Source: an uncultured Bacteroidales bacterium (GTDB lineage: Bacteria > Bacteroidota > Bacteroidia > Bacteroidales > Bacteroidaceae). From it: a stretch of 64,000 bases of DNA. The notes below the pieces were generated by a model that was not told the DNA's origin, ran no database searches, and saw only the letters and a program-made list of their open reading frames with translations. The first letter of the stretch is position 1; each line of letters begins with the position of its first letter. The translations under genes and the position numbers were made by a program. Positions 43,280-51,671 of this stretch are shown here, piece by piece. Location: the NCBI GenBank assembly GCA_949297215.1, contig CASFRV010000008.1, forward strand, positions 4,816 through 68,815, written 5' to 3'.

Positions 43280-43972
43280 TCAGTCTTGCTTGGCCAGCTG
43301 CGTGAAGGTGATGGGCGTGGAGATGCCGGCCGAAGTGAGCGTGAGCTGCCCGTTGCGTACGGCGTCGCCCGTGTTCTCGGCCACGCTCACCGTCACGTTG
43401 TGGAGGCCTGCCTTGAAGGTGCCCGTCGAGGGCGAGGTCACCGTGAGCCAGTCGGCCCCGCTCGTCAGGGTGGCGCCGTCGGCATAGACGCGGAAGCTCA
43501 CCGTGTACGTGCCGCCGGCGGGCGACATGACGGTTGAGAAAGTCATGTCGTTGTCGGCGATGCTGTCGTCCGAGCCCTCGCTGATGCTGCCGCTGGGAGC
43601 CAGGATGTTGAGCCATTTGGTCTGGTAGAGCGTGAGGCCTATCTTGTCGTATCCGTCCACGAGGATGCGGCCCGAGCGGTTCTGGCCCGTCGTGTTGGTC
43701 TGCATGGCGATGTCGATGCGCACCTGTGCCGACTCGGTGCTGCCCACCTTCCACGACGTGGGGCTGATGGTGAACCAGTCGCCCTCGACCTGTGCCGTCC
43801 AGTCGTCGTAGGAGATGACGGAGGTGGAGTCGACCGTCTGGTCGGCGTAGATGGTGCGGCCCGAGGGCTCCTGCGGGTAGAACATGGTCATGTGGTTCTC
43901 GTACGTGGCTTCCGAGCAGGCGGCAAGGGCCATCACGGTGGCGGCCAGCGGGAGGATTGCAGATGTCTTCAT
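43280..43972 (-). CDS. BACON-domain lipoprotein
   Basis: A 230-residue lipoprotein with lipobox LAAC (Cys19). Two beta-sandwich units follow: one at about 45-120 (YDDWTAQVEGDWFTISPTSW) and a second at about 135-225, with WLTVTSPSTGTFKAG and a terminal TPITFTQL strand. This is the BACON pattern (Bacteroidetes-associated carbohydrate-binding often N-terminal). Such units are usually found at the cell surface, binding mucin-like glycans or linking enzyme domains. Here no catalytic domain is fused. It starts 48 nt after lptD and is probably the last gene of that run. Confidence 0.75.
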   Translation of the reverse strand: MKTSAILPLAATVMALAACSEATYENHMTMFYPQEPSGRTIYADQTVDSTSVISYDDWTAQVEGDWFTISPTSWKVGSTESAQVRIDIAMQTNTTGQNRSGRILVDGYDKIGLTLYQTKWLNILAPSGSISEGSDDSIADNDMTFSTVMSPAGGTYTVSFRVYADGATLTSGADWLTVTSPSTGTFKAGLHNVTVSVAENTGDAVRNGQLTLTSAGISTPITFTQLAKQD

Positions 43973-44020
43973 GGGGCTTTTTGTATGTTTATGTGTTGAA
44001 ATGGTTGTTTGCGTCGGGTG

Positions 44021-46885
44021 TCAGTACCATTCGATGTTGGAGCTGTACGAGCTGCGCTTGTCCCATTTCAGGGCGTCGGCCAGCTCGTTGGCTTTGGCAC
44101 GGAACGTGAAGTTGAACGACGAGTAGGGGTGGAGCACGATGTCGCACGACATTTCGAAGCAGTGGAGGTCGCGCGAGAGCGAGGCCGTCGTCATGGATAT
44201 TTCGTGGAAGTCGAAGTCGTAGCCCGAGGAGAAGGAGATGTTCCATCCCTCGGCAATGCGCAGATAGCCCGAGAAGTTGAGCGACTGCGTGAACGAGAAC
44301 GGGTAGCGCATGCGCCGCACGTTGATTTGCTTGCTGCGGTCCTCGAACATGGAGATGCCGTACGAGATGGAGAGCGACCAGGGCATTGAGAAGACGAGGT
44401 AGCCGTCCTCGTCGACCTTGGCTTTCTCTTTTTTCTTCTCGCCCCCCTGCCGTGCGCGGCGCAGCTCGGGGTCGATGTTGGCGTCTTCGAGCGGCACCTC
44501 CTCGTCGGTTTCGGTGTCGCTCTGGGCGACGGGCGTTTCGCTGCGTCGTCCGCGCAGGCGGTCGAACAGCTGGCGCAGCTTCTGGTTGTTGAGCGTGTAG
44601 GAGATGTTTTGCGACATGCCCTGGAAGCGTCCGAAGCGTCCGTAGCTCCATTCCGTGCGGTCGCTCGTCACGACGTTGCCGTTCTCGTCGAACTTATAGG
44701 CATACGTGGCGAAGCGCGCCGAGAGCGAGAAGGTGTATTGCGGCGTGAGCTTCAGGCGGATGCGAGTGTTGAGATCGCTCCACGGCCGCGTCTTGGCCGC
44801 GAGGTTGTACGACAGGTCGGCCGAGAGCTCGTCGATGAGGCTTATTTTGCGTTCGCCCGTCGAGTCGCGGTCGCTCTTCACCTTCATTTCCACGTTGTTC
44901 GAGATCGACATGGTGATGAGTCCCTGCTTGGTGCCCGAGGGGTAGCCGTAAACGCCGCCGCTGTATGGCGAATAGCTCACGGTGCTGCGTTCGCCGTAGG
45001 CATCCACCCGTTCGTAGGTGCGGGTGTAGCCGAAGCGCGGCGCCGTGAAGTCGGGGGCGTAGCTGAACGACACGCTGGGCTTGAACACGTGGCGGATGGC
45101 TATGATTTTGTCGCCGAAGAGCTTGGGCAGGGGCTTGTAGAAACCGTAGAGCGTCGTGTTGGCCGAGATGCCGAGCTGCCAGTCGTACAGGTTGTAGAAG
45201 CCGTAGGTCGTGTCGCGCACCTCCTGTTGGCGCACGGCGTCCCACGAGCGCATCACGCGGTTGGTGTACATGTAGTCGCGGAAGGTGAAGCTCGGCGAGA
45301 TGTTGATGTATTTGAACAGCTGGAACGTGGCGTCGATGGGGATGCGGTGCGACATGCCGTTGCGCCAGTCCTTGATGAGGTTCGACTTGAAGAGCTGGTT
45401 TTCCTTTGTCGTGATGCTGTTGCTGAGCTGCCCGGTGTAGGAGAGCGAAATCTTCTCATACCAGCGCTCGCGCCCGGCGCGTTTCTTGCGGCGGAAGGGG
45501 TAGAGGCGGTTCAGCGAGATGCTGATGTCGGGCAGGGTGACGGCGATGGACGAGTCGCGCATGTTTTGCGAGAGGTTGCCCGAGCCCGAGATGGTCAGCC
45601 CGATGTTGGGAAACGTGTGCGAGAAGCTCACGCTGCTGGCGCGGGTGCTCTGCGTGTACGACAGGGGGTTGTACATGCTCGTCAGGTTGTTGCGCTCGTA
45701 GCTCTCCGAGGCAAAGTTGACGCGGGCCGAGAACGACGTGTTGGGGTTGGCCTTGGCGTCTTTCGTGTGGGTCCATTGCACTTTCAGGCTCTTCGTCACG
45801 CTGTAATCGGGCATGTTTTTCTCGCCCGTCACGGTGTTGAGGAAGCTGATGTAGAAGTTGCCGTTGAAGCGGTAGCGCTTGTTGTAGTTGGTCTCGGCGC
45901 TCAGGCCCCACGAGCCCTTCGTATAGATTTCGCCCAGCACCTTGAGGTCGATGTAGTCGTTGATGGCAAAATAGTATCCGCCGTCGCGCAGGTAGAAGCC
46001 GCGGCTCGTCTCGTCGCCGTAGGAGGGCATGATGAAGCCGCTCGAATATTTCTTGTTGAACGGGAAGAAGCCGTAGGGGATGGCCAGCGGCAGGGGCACG
46101 TCCTCGACCACGAGATAGGCCGGTCCGAAGATGGTTTCCTTGCCCGGCCTCACCTTGGCGCGCGTCAGGGCCAGGTAGAAGTGGGGGTGCTTGGCGTCGC
46201 ACGTCGTGTACTTGGCGTTTTTCAGATAGAGCGTGCCGTCGTCGGCGCGTTTCGAGTCGGCGCTTTGCAGATAGCCGTTGCCTTGCGTGGTGGCCACGTT
46301 GTTGATGAAGCCTTTCTTCGTTTTGAAGTTGAAGCTCATCAGCTCGCTGTTGTATGTCTCGCTGCCCTGCGTATATACGGGTGTGCCTTCGAGCGTTCCG
46401 GCCGTGTCGGGCACGCCTGCGGCATGCACCAGGCTGCTGTCCATGTTCATGGTGATTTCAGCCGCGTTGAGCTGCATGTCCTGGTAGTTCACCTGCGCCT
46501 GTCCGTACAGGAAGGCCAGGCCCGAGCCCGCCTCGTAGACCATCGAGTCCTTGGCCACGTAGTCGACGGGCGAGTCGATGCCCGGCTCGCGCTTTTTCAC
46601 GCTGTCGGTGGCCGTGGTGTCGGCGGCCGTGGTGTCGGCCGCGAGGGTGGCATGGCTGTCAGTCGCCGGGCGCAGGCTGTCGGCTGCTGCGGCTGCCGGG
46701 TGCAGGCTGTCGGCGGGGGAGGTGCTGTCGGCCCATGCGGCAGGCGACGGCGGCGGGGCCACCGTGTCGGCCGTCCCGGCGGCGGGGCGCACATAGGCGG
46801 CCGCCCTCTCCCTGCCTGCGGCAAAGGAGAGCAGCACCAGGGCTGAAAGCAAGACGAGTATAGCTGTTCTCAAACGGTAACGCAC
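44021..46885 (-). CDS. lptD: LPS assembly outer-membrane protein LptD
   Basis: A 954-residue protein with an N-terminal signal anchor, an Ala/Asp/Ser/Thr-rich low-complexity linker (about 33-95), then a jellyroll region (about 105-220) with AQVNYQDMQLNAAEITMNMD and KRADDGTLYLKNAKYTTCDA typical of LptD, and a large barrel to the C-terminus ending SSYSSNIEWY. The conserved LptD pattern of late PSYGDETSRGFYLRDGGYYF supports the call over a generic porin. It places lipopolysaccharide in the outer leaflet with LptB/F/G/C/A (LptB at 2239-3081). The low-complexity linker is unusual in composition. Promoter -7 element at 46972-46979. Confidence 0.9.
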   Translation of the reverse strand: MRYRLRTAILVLLSALVLLSFAAGRERAAAYVRPAAGTADTVAPPPSPAAWADSTSPADSLHPAAAAADSLRPATDSHATLAADTTAADTTATDSVKKREPGIDSPVDYVAKDSMVYEAGSGLAFLYGQAQVNYQDMQLNAAEITMNMDSSLVHAAGVPDTAGTLEGTPVYTQGSETYNSELMSFNFKTKKGFINNVATTQGNGYLQSADSKRADDGTLYLKNAKYTTCDAKHPHFYLALTRAKVRPGKETIFGPAYLVVEDVPLPLAIPYGFFPFNKKYSSGFIMPSYGDETSRGFYLRDGGYYFAINDYIDLKVLGEIYTKGSWGLSAETNYNKRYRFNGNFYISFLNTVTGEKNMPDYSVTKSLKVQWTHTKDAKANPNTSFSARVNFASESYERNNLTSMYNPLSYTQSTRASSVSFSHTFPNIGLTISGSGNLSQNMRDSSIAVTLPDISISLNRLYPFRRKKRAGRERWYEKISLSYTGQLSNSITTKENQLFKSNLIKDWRNGMSHRIPIDATFQLFKYINISPSFTFRDYMYTNRVMRSWDAVRQQEVRDTTYGFYNLYDWQLGISANTTLYGFYKPLPKLFGDKIIAIRHVFKPSVSFSYAPDFTAPRFGYTRTYERVDAYGERSTVSYSPYSGGVYGYPSGTKQGLITMSISNNVEMKVKSDRDSTGERKISLIDELSADLSYNLAAKTRPWSDLNTRIRLKLTPQYTFSLSARFATYAYKFDENGNVVTSDRTEWSYGRFGRFQGMSQNISYTLNNQKLRQLFDRLRGRRSETPVAQSDTETDEEVPLEDANIDPELRRARQGGEKKKEKAKVDEDGYLVFSMPWSLSISYGISMFEDRSKQINVRRMRYPFSFTQSLNFSGYLRIAEGWNISFSSGYDFDFHEISMTTASLSRDLHCFEMSCDIVLHPYSSFNFTFRAKANELADALKWDKRSSYSSNIEWY

Positions 46886-46971
46886 AGTTAGTCATGCGTG
46901 CTGCCGTGCCCCTCTCGGGCGGTTGCGGCGTCGGGCTTCGTGCCCGTCTGCCGTGGCGGCACAATCCGGTG

Positions 46972-46979
46972 CAAAAGTA
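46972..46979 (-). promoter_or_regulatory. -7 element for lptD
   Basis: TACTTTTG on the minus strand, 87 bp before the lptD start. No good -33 box was seen. It lies in the 151-bp gap after the HD-domain gene. Confidence 0.45.
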
Positions 46980-47036
46980 CACAAAAAGGGGCGGGCCGCT
47001 GTTCCCGCCTCTTCTTTTTAACGTTTATAAGGCGCC

Positions 47037-47585
47037 TCAGGCAAAGCGCCGGTGCCAGGCGCGGAACGTGGCCACGCCCTCGGGGCCGAACTTGGCCAGG
47101 CTGCGCTCCACCTGCTCGGGCGTGCGTTCGCGCTCGGGGTGGCTCTTCGAGAAGAACTTGTCGGCGTAGCACACCACCTGTTCCTCCGTCGTTTCGGGGC
47201 GGTAGTCGGCCGGCGGCAGGGGCAGGCCCTGCGCCTCGATCTGGGCGGCCGTGAGGCCCGTGCCCGTGTGGCGCTCGCACACGCGGGCCTCGCGTTCGAG
47301 CCCCTCGGCGCGCATGAGCTCGGCGCCCAGCCGTCCGTGCATCAGGTAGGGCGCCGTGCCGTGGCAGTGGATGGCGGGCGCGTCGGTGCGGAAGATGCCG
47401 ATGTCGTGCAGCATGGCCGCGCGGTAGAGAAAGGCGCGGTCGAGCCCCAGTTCGGGGTGGCGGTCGGCCACGTCGAGTGCCTTGGCGGCCACCTGCCGCG
47501 AGTGGTGCAGGAGGAGGCGGCGCAGCGCGTTGTCTTCGGGATAGTATTTTTCGATGAGGCGCATCGGGTCGGTTTCCATGGGCAT
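47037..47585 (-). CDS. HD-domain (HDIG) phosphohydrolase
   Basis: A 182-residue cytoplasmic protein. The metal site shows as a histidine-rich start (LLLHHSRQVAAKALDVADRH) followed by the HD motif in AAMLHDIGIFRTDAP, then a later His in HGRLGAELMRAEG and VCERHTGTG. HD proteins of this size hydrolyse phosphate esters, sometimes nucleotides. No partner domain is present. It starts 19 nt after the flippase gene and is on the same strand as lptD, but a separate -7 element for lptD lies between them. Confidence 0.85.
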   Translation of the reverse strand: MPMETDPMRLIEKYYPEDNALRRLLLHHSRQVAAKALDVADRHPELGLDRAFLYRAAMLHDIGIFRTDAPAIHCHGTAPYLMHGRLGAELMRAEGLEREARVCERHTGTGLTAAQIEAQGLPLPPADYRPETTEEQVVCYADKFFSKSHPERERTPEQVERSLAKFGPEGVATFRAWHRRFA

Positions 47586-47604
47586 GTAGTGTTGGGTGGG
47601 GTTG

Positions 47605-49056
47605 TCAGTTTTTCTTTTTTCTCACGAGCGATGCCAGAAAGGCCAGGCTCTCCGTGAGCACGGCGGCATGGGCCATGCGCAGCAGGCCCACGTAGACCAC
47701 GGCGGCCACGCCCACCTTGACGGCGAGCGCCGCCCAGGCGTTGGTCAGCGTGTGGGCCGCCGCCCAGGCTGCCGCCATGGCCGCCACGGCGGCAGCGGCA
47801 AAGGGCAGCACGTCGAGCAGGGCGCGCCCGAAGCCCAGGCCCAGCAGGCGCCGCACGCGCACGTGCCACACGGGCCACCACAGCACGTTGATGGCCACGT
47901 AGGCCGCCACCATGGCCTGCACGCCCACGCGGCAGAGCGCAAAGAGCGCCGCCAGCTGCAGCACGCACTGGGCCACCGTGTTGAGGAGGAACGCGTCCGA
48001 CTTGCCCTGGCTGATGACGAAGTTGGCATAATACTGCGTCACGGGGATAACGGCCCCCGCCACGCAGAGCAGCTCCATCAGCTCGGCCGCAGGCAGCCAT
48101 TTGGCGGTGATGGTGATGGTGATGAACTCGCGGGCCACGAGCGCCAGCCCCAGCATGGCCGGGAACGACACGAAGGCCGTGAAGCGCAGCATCTTGCGGA
48201 AGATGCGCTGCTTGCGCTCCACGTCGTCGATGCGCGCAAAGACCGGTTGCGTCACCCCTTGCAGCATGCCCGTGATGGTGGTGGAGCCCAGCGTGGTCCA
48301 CTTGTTGGCCTGGTTGAAGTGGCCCACGAGCGTGGCGCCGTACAGCTTGCCGAAAAACACGGAGAAGACGTTGTTGTTGATGTGGGTGAAGACGTTCGTC
48401 ACGAGCAGCTTCGAGCTGAAGCCGAACATTTCGCGCAGCGGGCGCAGGTCGATGCTGAGCGAGGGGCGCCAGCGCGCGTAGTACCAGCTCAGCACGGTGA
48501 TGCACGTGCAGTAGGCCACGTTCTGTATGGCCAGCCCCCAGAAGGCGAAGCCGCAGAGCGCCAGCGCGATGCCCGTGGCGCCCGAAACGACGAGGGCCGC
48601 AATGGTCATCTGCGCCGTCTGCTTCACCCGCATGTTGCGGAACAGCATGGAGCGCGGCGCGATGGCCATACTCGATATGAGAAAATTCAGGAAGTAGAGC
48701 CGCGAGAGCGGTTCGAGCACGGGCTTGTCGAAGAAGCGGGCAATGAGCGGCGCCGTGAGGCCCAGCAGCACGTAGAGCACGAGGCCCGCCGCCACGTTGA
48801 ACCAGAACACGGCGTTATAGTCGGCATGCGTCACGTTGGGCTTGCGGTTGAGCGCCGAGATGAAGCCGCTCTCCTGCAACGACGTGGCAATGAGCGAAAA
48901 GATGGTGAGCATCCCCACCGTGCCGTAGTCGTCCACGCTCAGGATGCGGGCCAGCACGATGCCAAACACGAGGTTGAGCACCTGCTGCGCCCCGTTGTTG
49001 ATGCCGCCCCATAGCAGTCCGCGCGCCGTCTTTTCCTTTAAAGTCTGTTCTGCCAC
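47605..49056 (-). CDS. Polysaccharide flippase (Wzx/MATE-like, lipopolysaccharide biosynthesis protein)
   Basis: A 483-residue inner-membrane protein with 12-14 hydrophobic segments of the polysaccharide-transport type. It begins VAEQTLKEKTARGLLWGG from a GTG at 49056-49054, where relatives usually have Met. The core includes NLVFGIVLARILSVDDYGTV and FNQANKWTTLGSTTITGMLQ. It would flip lipid-linked sugars, such as O-antigen, capsule or exopolysaccharide units, across the membrane. I chose the GTG because no in-frame ATG exists near the family N-terminus. The predicted transcription start coincides with this codon. No glycosyltransferase genes are adjacent. Confidence 0.85.
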   Translation of the reverse strand: MAEQTLKEKTARGLLWGGINNGAQQVLNLVFGIVLARILSVDDYGTVGMLTIFSLIATSLQESGFISALNRKPNVTHADYNAVFWFNVAAGLVLYVLLGLTAPLIARFFDKPVLEPLSRLYFLNFLISSMAIAPRSMLFRNMRVKQTAQMTIAALVVSGATGIALALCGFAFWGLAIQNVAYCTCITVLSWYYARWRPSLSIDLRPLREMFGFSSKLLVTNVFTHINNNVFSVFFGKLYGATLVGHFNQANKWTTLGSTTITGMLQGVTQPVFARIDDVERKQRIFRKMLRFTAFVSFPAMLGLALVAREFITITITAKWLPAAELMELLCVAGAVIPVTQYYANFVISQGKSDAFLLNTVAQCVLQLAALFALCRVGVQAMVAAYVAINVLWWPVWHVRVRRLLGLGFGRALLDVLPFAAAAVAAMAAAWAAAHTLTNAWAALAVKVGVAAVVYVGLLRMAHAAVLTESLAFLASLVRKKKN

Positions 49057-49061
49057 GGGTG

Positions 49062-49069
49062 CAAAGTTA
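49062..49069 (-). promoter_or_regulatory. -7 element for the flippase, leaderless
   Basis: TAACTTTG on the minus strand, ending 5 nt before the GTG at 49056. It implies transcription begins at or within one or two bases of the start codon. The -33 region lies inside the adjacent 85-bp-type repeat and is weak. Confidence 0.5.
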
Positions 49070-49215
49070 GTGCAAGGCGAGAGAAATGAGAAGGGAAAGC
49101 TCGCTTTTCCTTCCATTTCCGAGCCGCCGCCTAACTTGGGCGGGAGCCAAAGTGGTGCAAGGCGAGTGGAGAGGAAAGAGAAACGCAGTTTTTCTTTCCT
49201 TTCCCGAGCCGCTAT
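49070..49215. repeat. 85-bp-type repeat, about 1.7 copies
   Basis: Units similar to those at 1-220: CTTGGGCGGGAGCCAAAG is shared (one extra base), followed by TGCAAGGCGAGTGGAGAGGAAA and the poly-T start TTTTTCTTTCCTTTCCCGAG. The first unit is diverged (AGAGAAATGAGAAGGGAAAG). It directly abuts the flippase promoter. Confidence 0.8.
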
Positions 49216-49235
49216 CCCGCCGCAGGGGAGAATGT

Positions 49236-49355
49236 CCACGTAGAGACGCGATTCATCGCGTCTCTCACGTCCCGGATGGCCCGTGCGGTGGAGGAATGTC
49301 AATGCGGGGCTGCGCCCCGAGCGGGTGAGACGCGATGAATCGCGTCTCTACGTGG
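49236..49355. repeat. Flanked hairpin element (GAGACGCGATTCATCGCGTC family)
   Basis: Two inverted arms around CCACGTAGAGACGCGATTC-ATCGCGTCTCT (49236-49269) and its complement (49322-49355), each itself a palindrome, with a short central hairpin CGGGGC-TGC-GCCCCG at 49305-49319. A degenerate half of the same element is at 33626-33649, beside shared neighbouring sequence AGAATGTCC. No coding sign. Confidence 0.8.
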
Positions 49356-49559
49356 CGGACTTCCCTGCCGGCCCATTCGCCTGTGTCGCACCACCCGCTC
49401 CGCCGCCGCGCCACGGGCCCGCCGCGCGCTGTGCACGGAATTCGGATTTTCAAGCGCGCGTGGCTGCGTTGTTTCCGAGCCTTGCGCGACGTGGCGCGTC
49501 GGGCGCGAAAATGTAACTGTCAGACAGCGAGCGTGTTATCTGCGGTGTTATCGTAAGGA

Positions 49560-49690
49560 GATGCGAAAATGGGCCTTTTTCGCTACGATATGTCACAAAT
49601 CCATGGGATATTTCCATCGGAAACACCCCATGGAACGGCCGAGGCATCCCATGGAATGCGAAATCGATGGGATGTTTCCGGTGCCGACCT
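49560..49690. repeat. Dispersed intergenic repeat, copy C
   Basis: It has AAATCCATGGGATATTTCC, GGAAACACCCCATGGAACGG, then GAGGCATCCCATGGA, in the orientation opposite to copy B and matching copy D (AACACCCCATGGATC). The flanking 49370-49560 is G/C-rich spacer in which I see no gene. Confidence 0.6.
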
Positions 49691-49767
49691 GCCATCGAAT
49701 CCCTCAAACGTGGCCTTCTTCGTCTGGAAGGAGCGCGGAGAGCTGTCGCAATTTTTGGGAAAATCGG

Positions 49768-49967
49768 CGCAGCGCGCAGCCCCGTCCGCCGACGTTGAGC
49801 CATAAAAAAGCCCCGGCGCGTCTTGCTCTTTGAGAGGCGCCGGGGAGGGTGTCGGCAGTGGGCCGGCAGGTGGATTACCGCTCTTCGTAGGTGGCTTTGC
49901 TGCCCTGGCTGCCGTAGATAACCTCGTGCAGCTGTTCGGGCGTCACGCTGACGGTGTCGACCGTCAG
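49768..49967 (-). pseudogene. Duplicated 3' end of the TolB-like gene with its terminator
   Basis: About 200 bp nearly identical to 50042-50242. It includes the last approximately 30 codons (ending GSQGSKATYEER, stop at 49875-49877) and the downstream hairpin. Upstream of the homology the frame has no start. The copy is separated from the original by 74 bp containing a palindrome. It is a non-functional remnant. Confidence 0.85.
49804..49845 (-). terminator. Duplicated copy of the terminator
   Basis: CCCCGGCGC-GTCT / AGAGGC-GCCGGGG with T-run on the minus strand; the duplicate of the hairpin at 50078-50120. Confidence 0.6.
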
Positions 49968-49979
49968 GATACTTGGAGA

Positions 49980-50001
49980 TTTTGCACATGCGTGTGCAAA
50001 A
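49980..50001. repeat. Perfect hairpin TTTTGCACA-TGCG-TGTGCAAAA
   Basis: 9-bp perfect stem with a 4-nt loop, in the 74-bp spacer between the duplicated segments. Role unknown. Confidence 0.8.
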
Positions 50002-50077
50002 ACTAACTTCATAATACATTCGAAACTTACTTTCTGCGAATCGCAGCACGCAGCCCCGCCTGCCGACGGAGAGGCAT

Positions 50078-50120
50078 AAAAAAAGCCCCGGCGCCTCTTG
50101 CTCTTTGAGAGGCACCGGGG
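50078..50120 (-). terminator. Terminator of the TolB-like operon
   Basis: On the minus strand: a 13-bp stem CCCCGGTGCCTCT / AGAGGCGCCGGGG with one mismatch, followed by seven T. It lies 29 nt after the stop at 50150. Confidence 0.9.
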
Positions 50121-50149
50121 AGAGGGGCGGCAGTGGGCCGGCGGTTGGA

Positions 50150-51670
50150 TTACCGCTCTTCGTAGGTGGCTTTGCTGCCCTGGCTGCCGTAGATCACCTC
50201 GCGCAGCTGTTCGGGCGTCACGGTGACGGCGTCGACCGTCAGCTCGGGCACGTTGTAGCTCTTCATGCGCAGCAGGTTGTCGTCGGGGTCGGCCTGGGGC
50301 AGCAGGAAGGCCTTGCGCGCCCGGCCGTCGCTGCCGAAGTAGGCGATGTAGAGGCGCGAATAGTTGGCGTCGTCGCGGCGCGAGGCAAAGACGATCCAGC
50401 GGCCGTTGCTGCTCCATGCGTGGTAGCTGTCGGGGCCGGGAGCGTTGGCGGCCGTGAGGGCGTAGACGCTGTCGCGGCGCAGGTCTTTGACGTAGAGGTC
50501 GGCGCTCTCGTGCCAGATGTGAAACTGCCCGAAGTCGGCCATGCCGAAGAGAACGTAGCGCCCGTCGGGGCTCACGCGCGGCAGGGTGACGCTCTTGCCG
50601 CGGGCCGATGCGGCAAACTCGGTGCGGGGCTGTCCGAAGCGGCCGGTGCGGGCGTCGAAGGGCACGCTCATCAGGTCGTTGCGGATGGTGCGGTTGTGCA
50701 TCAGCACGGTGTCGATGCGGGCTCCGCCCGTGAGGCCCTTCACGTAGGGCAGCGAGGCGCAGCAGTAGAAGACGCGCCCGCAGTCGGGCGTCCAGCAGGG
50801 GAAGGTTTCGAAGAGCGTGTCGGTGCGGAAGATGTTGCGCACGGCGTTGCGCGCGGCGTCATAGAAGATGAGGTCGGCACCGTAGTCGAGTACCTCGGCC
50901 TTCGGCTCCCCGGCGATGGGGAAGGCCTGCCCCGTCTGGTTCGAGGAAAAGACAACCCAGGGCTGCGTGGGGTGCCAGGCAGGGTAGACGGCGCCCGAGA
51001 GGATGGAGTCGGCCCTGATGTCGACCTTGCTTATTTTCCCGTCGCGCACAAAGACGGTGCCGCCATGGGCTGCCCGCACGTGAAACAGGAAGGTCGATGC
51101 CTTGTTCTGCTGGAAGTTGTGGCAGTTGATGCAGTGGTTGTTGTCCGAGTCGAAGGTGCGGTTGTTTTCGTATATGGCCTTTTCGTCGAAGGTTGTGAGG
51201 TCGCGCTGGTAGATGCCCAACTGGCGGTACATTTCGTAGCCCGGTTCGATGAGGCGGTAGGACACGTAGCGGTCGATGGGCTCCGTGGCCACGGCAAAGG
51301 CGTAGGCCGGGAAGCTCACCCAGCCGCCCTCGCGCAGGGCGTAGAGCTGCACGCGCACGCTGTCGCCGCGCGCGGCTTCGAGCAGGGCGCGCCATTCGTC
51401 GGCGTCGAAGCTCAGCTTGCCGTCGCTCCCGGCGGCGGCCACGAGGTTGCGTCCGCCGCCCGTGAGCGAGGCCACAAACTCGCTGCCTGCCGCCTTGATG
51501 CGGATGTTGAGCGGGGCGATGTTGGGCGGCACGGTCACGCCGCGGTAGTCGGGGTAGATGGCGGCGGTTTCGTTCACGGGTGTGCTCTTGGCAGGCACGG
51601 CGGGGCGCGAGCAGCTGCCCAGCACGAAGGCGAGGGCCAGCAGGGCTGTAAAGAGTCGTAGGGTTTTCAT
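50150..51670 (-). CDS. WD40/TolB-like lipoprotein with a c-type haem motif
   Basis: A 506-residue lipoprotein with lipobox VLGSC (Cys20). Residues about 170-185 hold CINCH (180-184), a CxxCH motif for covalent haem, unusual in this fold. From about 220 on it is beta-propeller-like with repeated WHPTQPWVVFSSNQTG, RVSPDGRYVLFGM and AWSSNGRWIVFASRR (WD40/TolB-type). It starts 1 nt after the DUF6057 gene and shares its transcript. The combination of cytochrome motif and propeller on a lipoprotein, next to DUF6057, is a recurrent Bacteroidales pair whose function I do not know. Confidence 0.85.
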   Translation of the reverse strand: MKTLRLFTALLALAFVLGSCSRPAVPAKSTPVNETAAIYPDYRGVTVPPNIAPLNIRIKAAGSEFVASLTGGGRNLVAAAGSDGKLSFDADEWRALLEAARGDSVRVQLYALREGGWVSFPAYAFAVATEPIDRYVSYRLIEPGYEMYRQLGIYQRDLTTFDEKAIYENNRTFDSDNNHCINCHNFQQNKASTFLFHVRAAHGGTVFVRDGKISKVDIRADSILSGAVYPAWHPTQPWVVFSSNQTGQAFPIAGEPKAEVLDYGADLIFYDAARNAVRNIFRTDTLFETFPCWTPDCGRVFYCCASLPYVKGLTGGARIDTVLMHNRTIRNDLMSVPFDARTGRFGQPRTEFAASARGKSVTLPRVSPDGRYVLFGMADFGQFHIWHESADLYVKDLRRDSVYALTAANAPGPDSYHAWSSNGRWIVFASRRDDANYSRLYIAYFGSDGRARKAFLLPQADPDDNLLRMKSYNVPELTVDAVTVTPEQLREVIYGSQGSKATYEER

Positions 51671-51671
51671 G

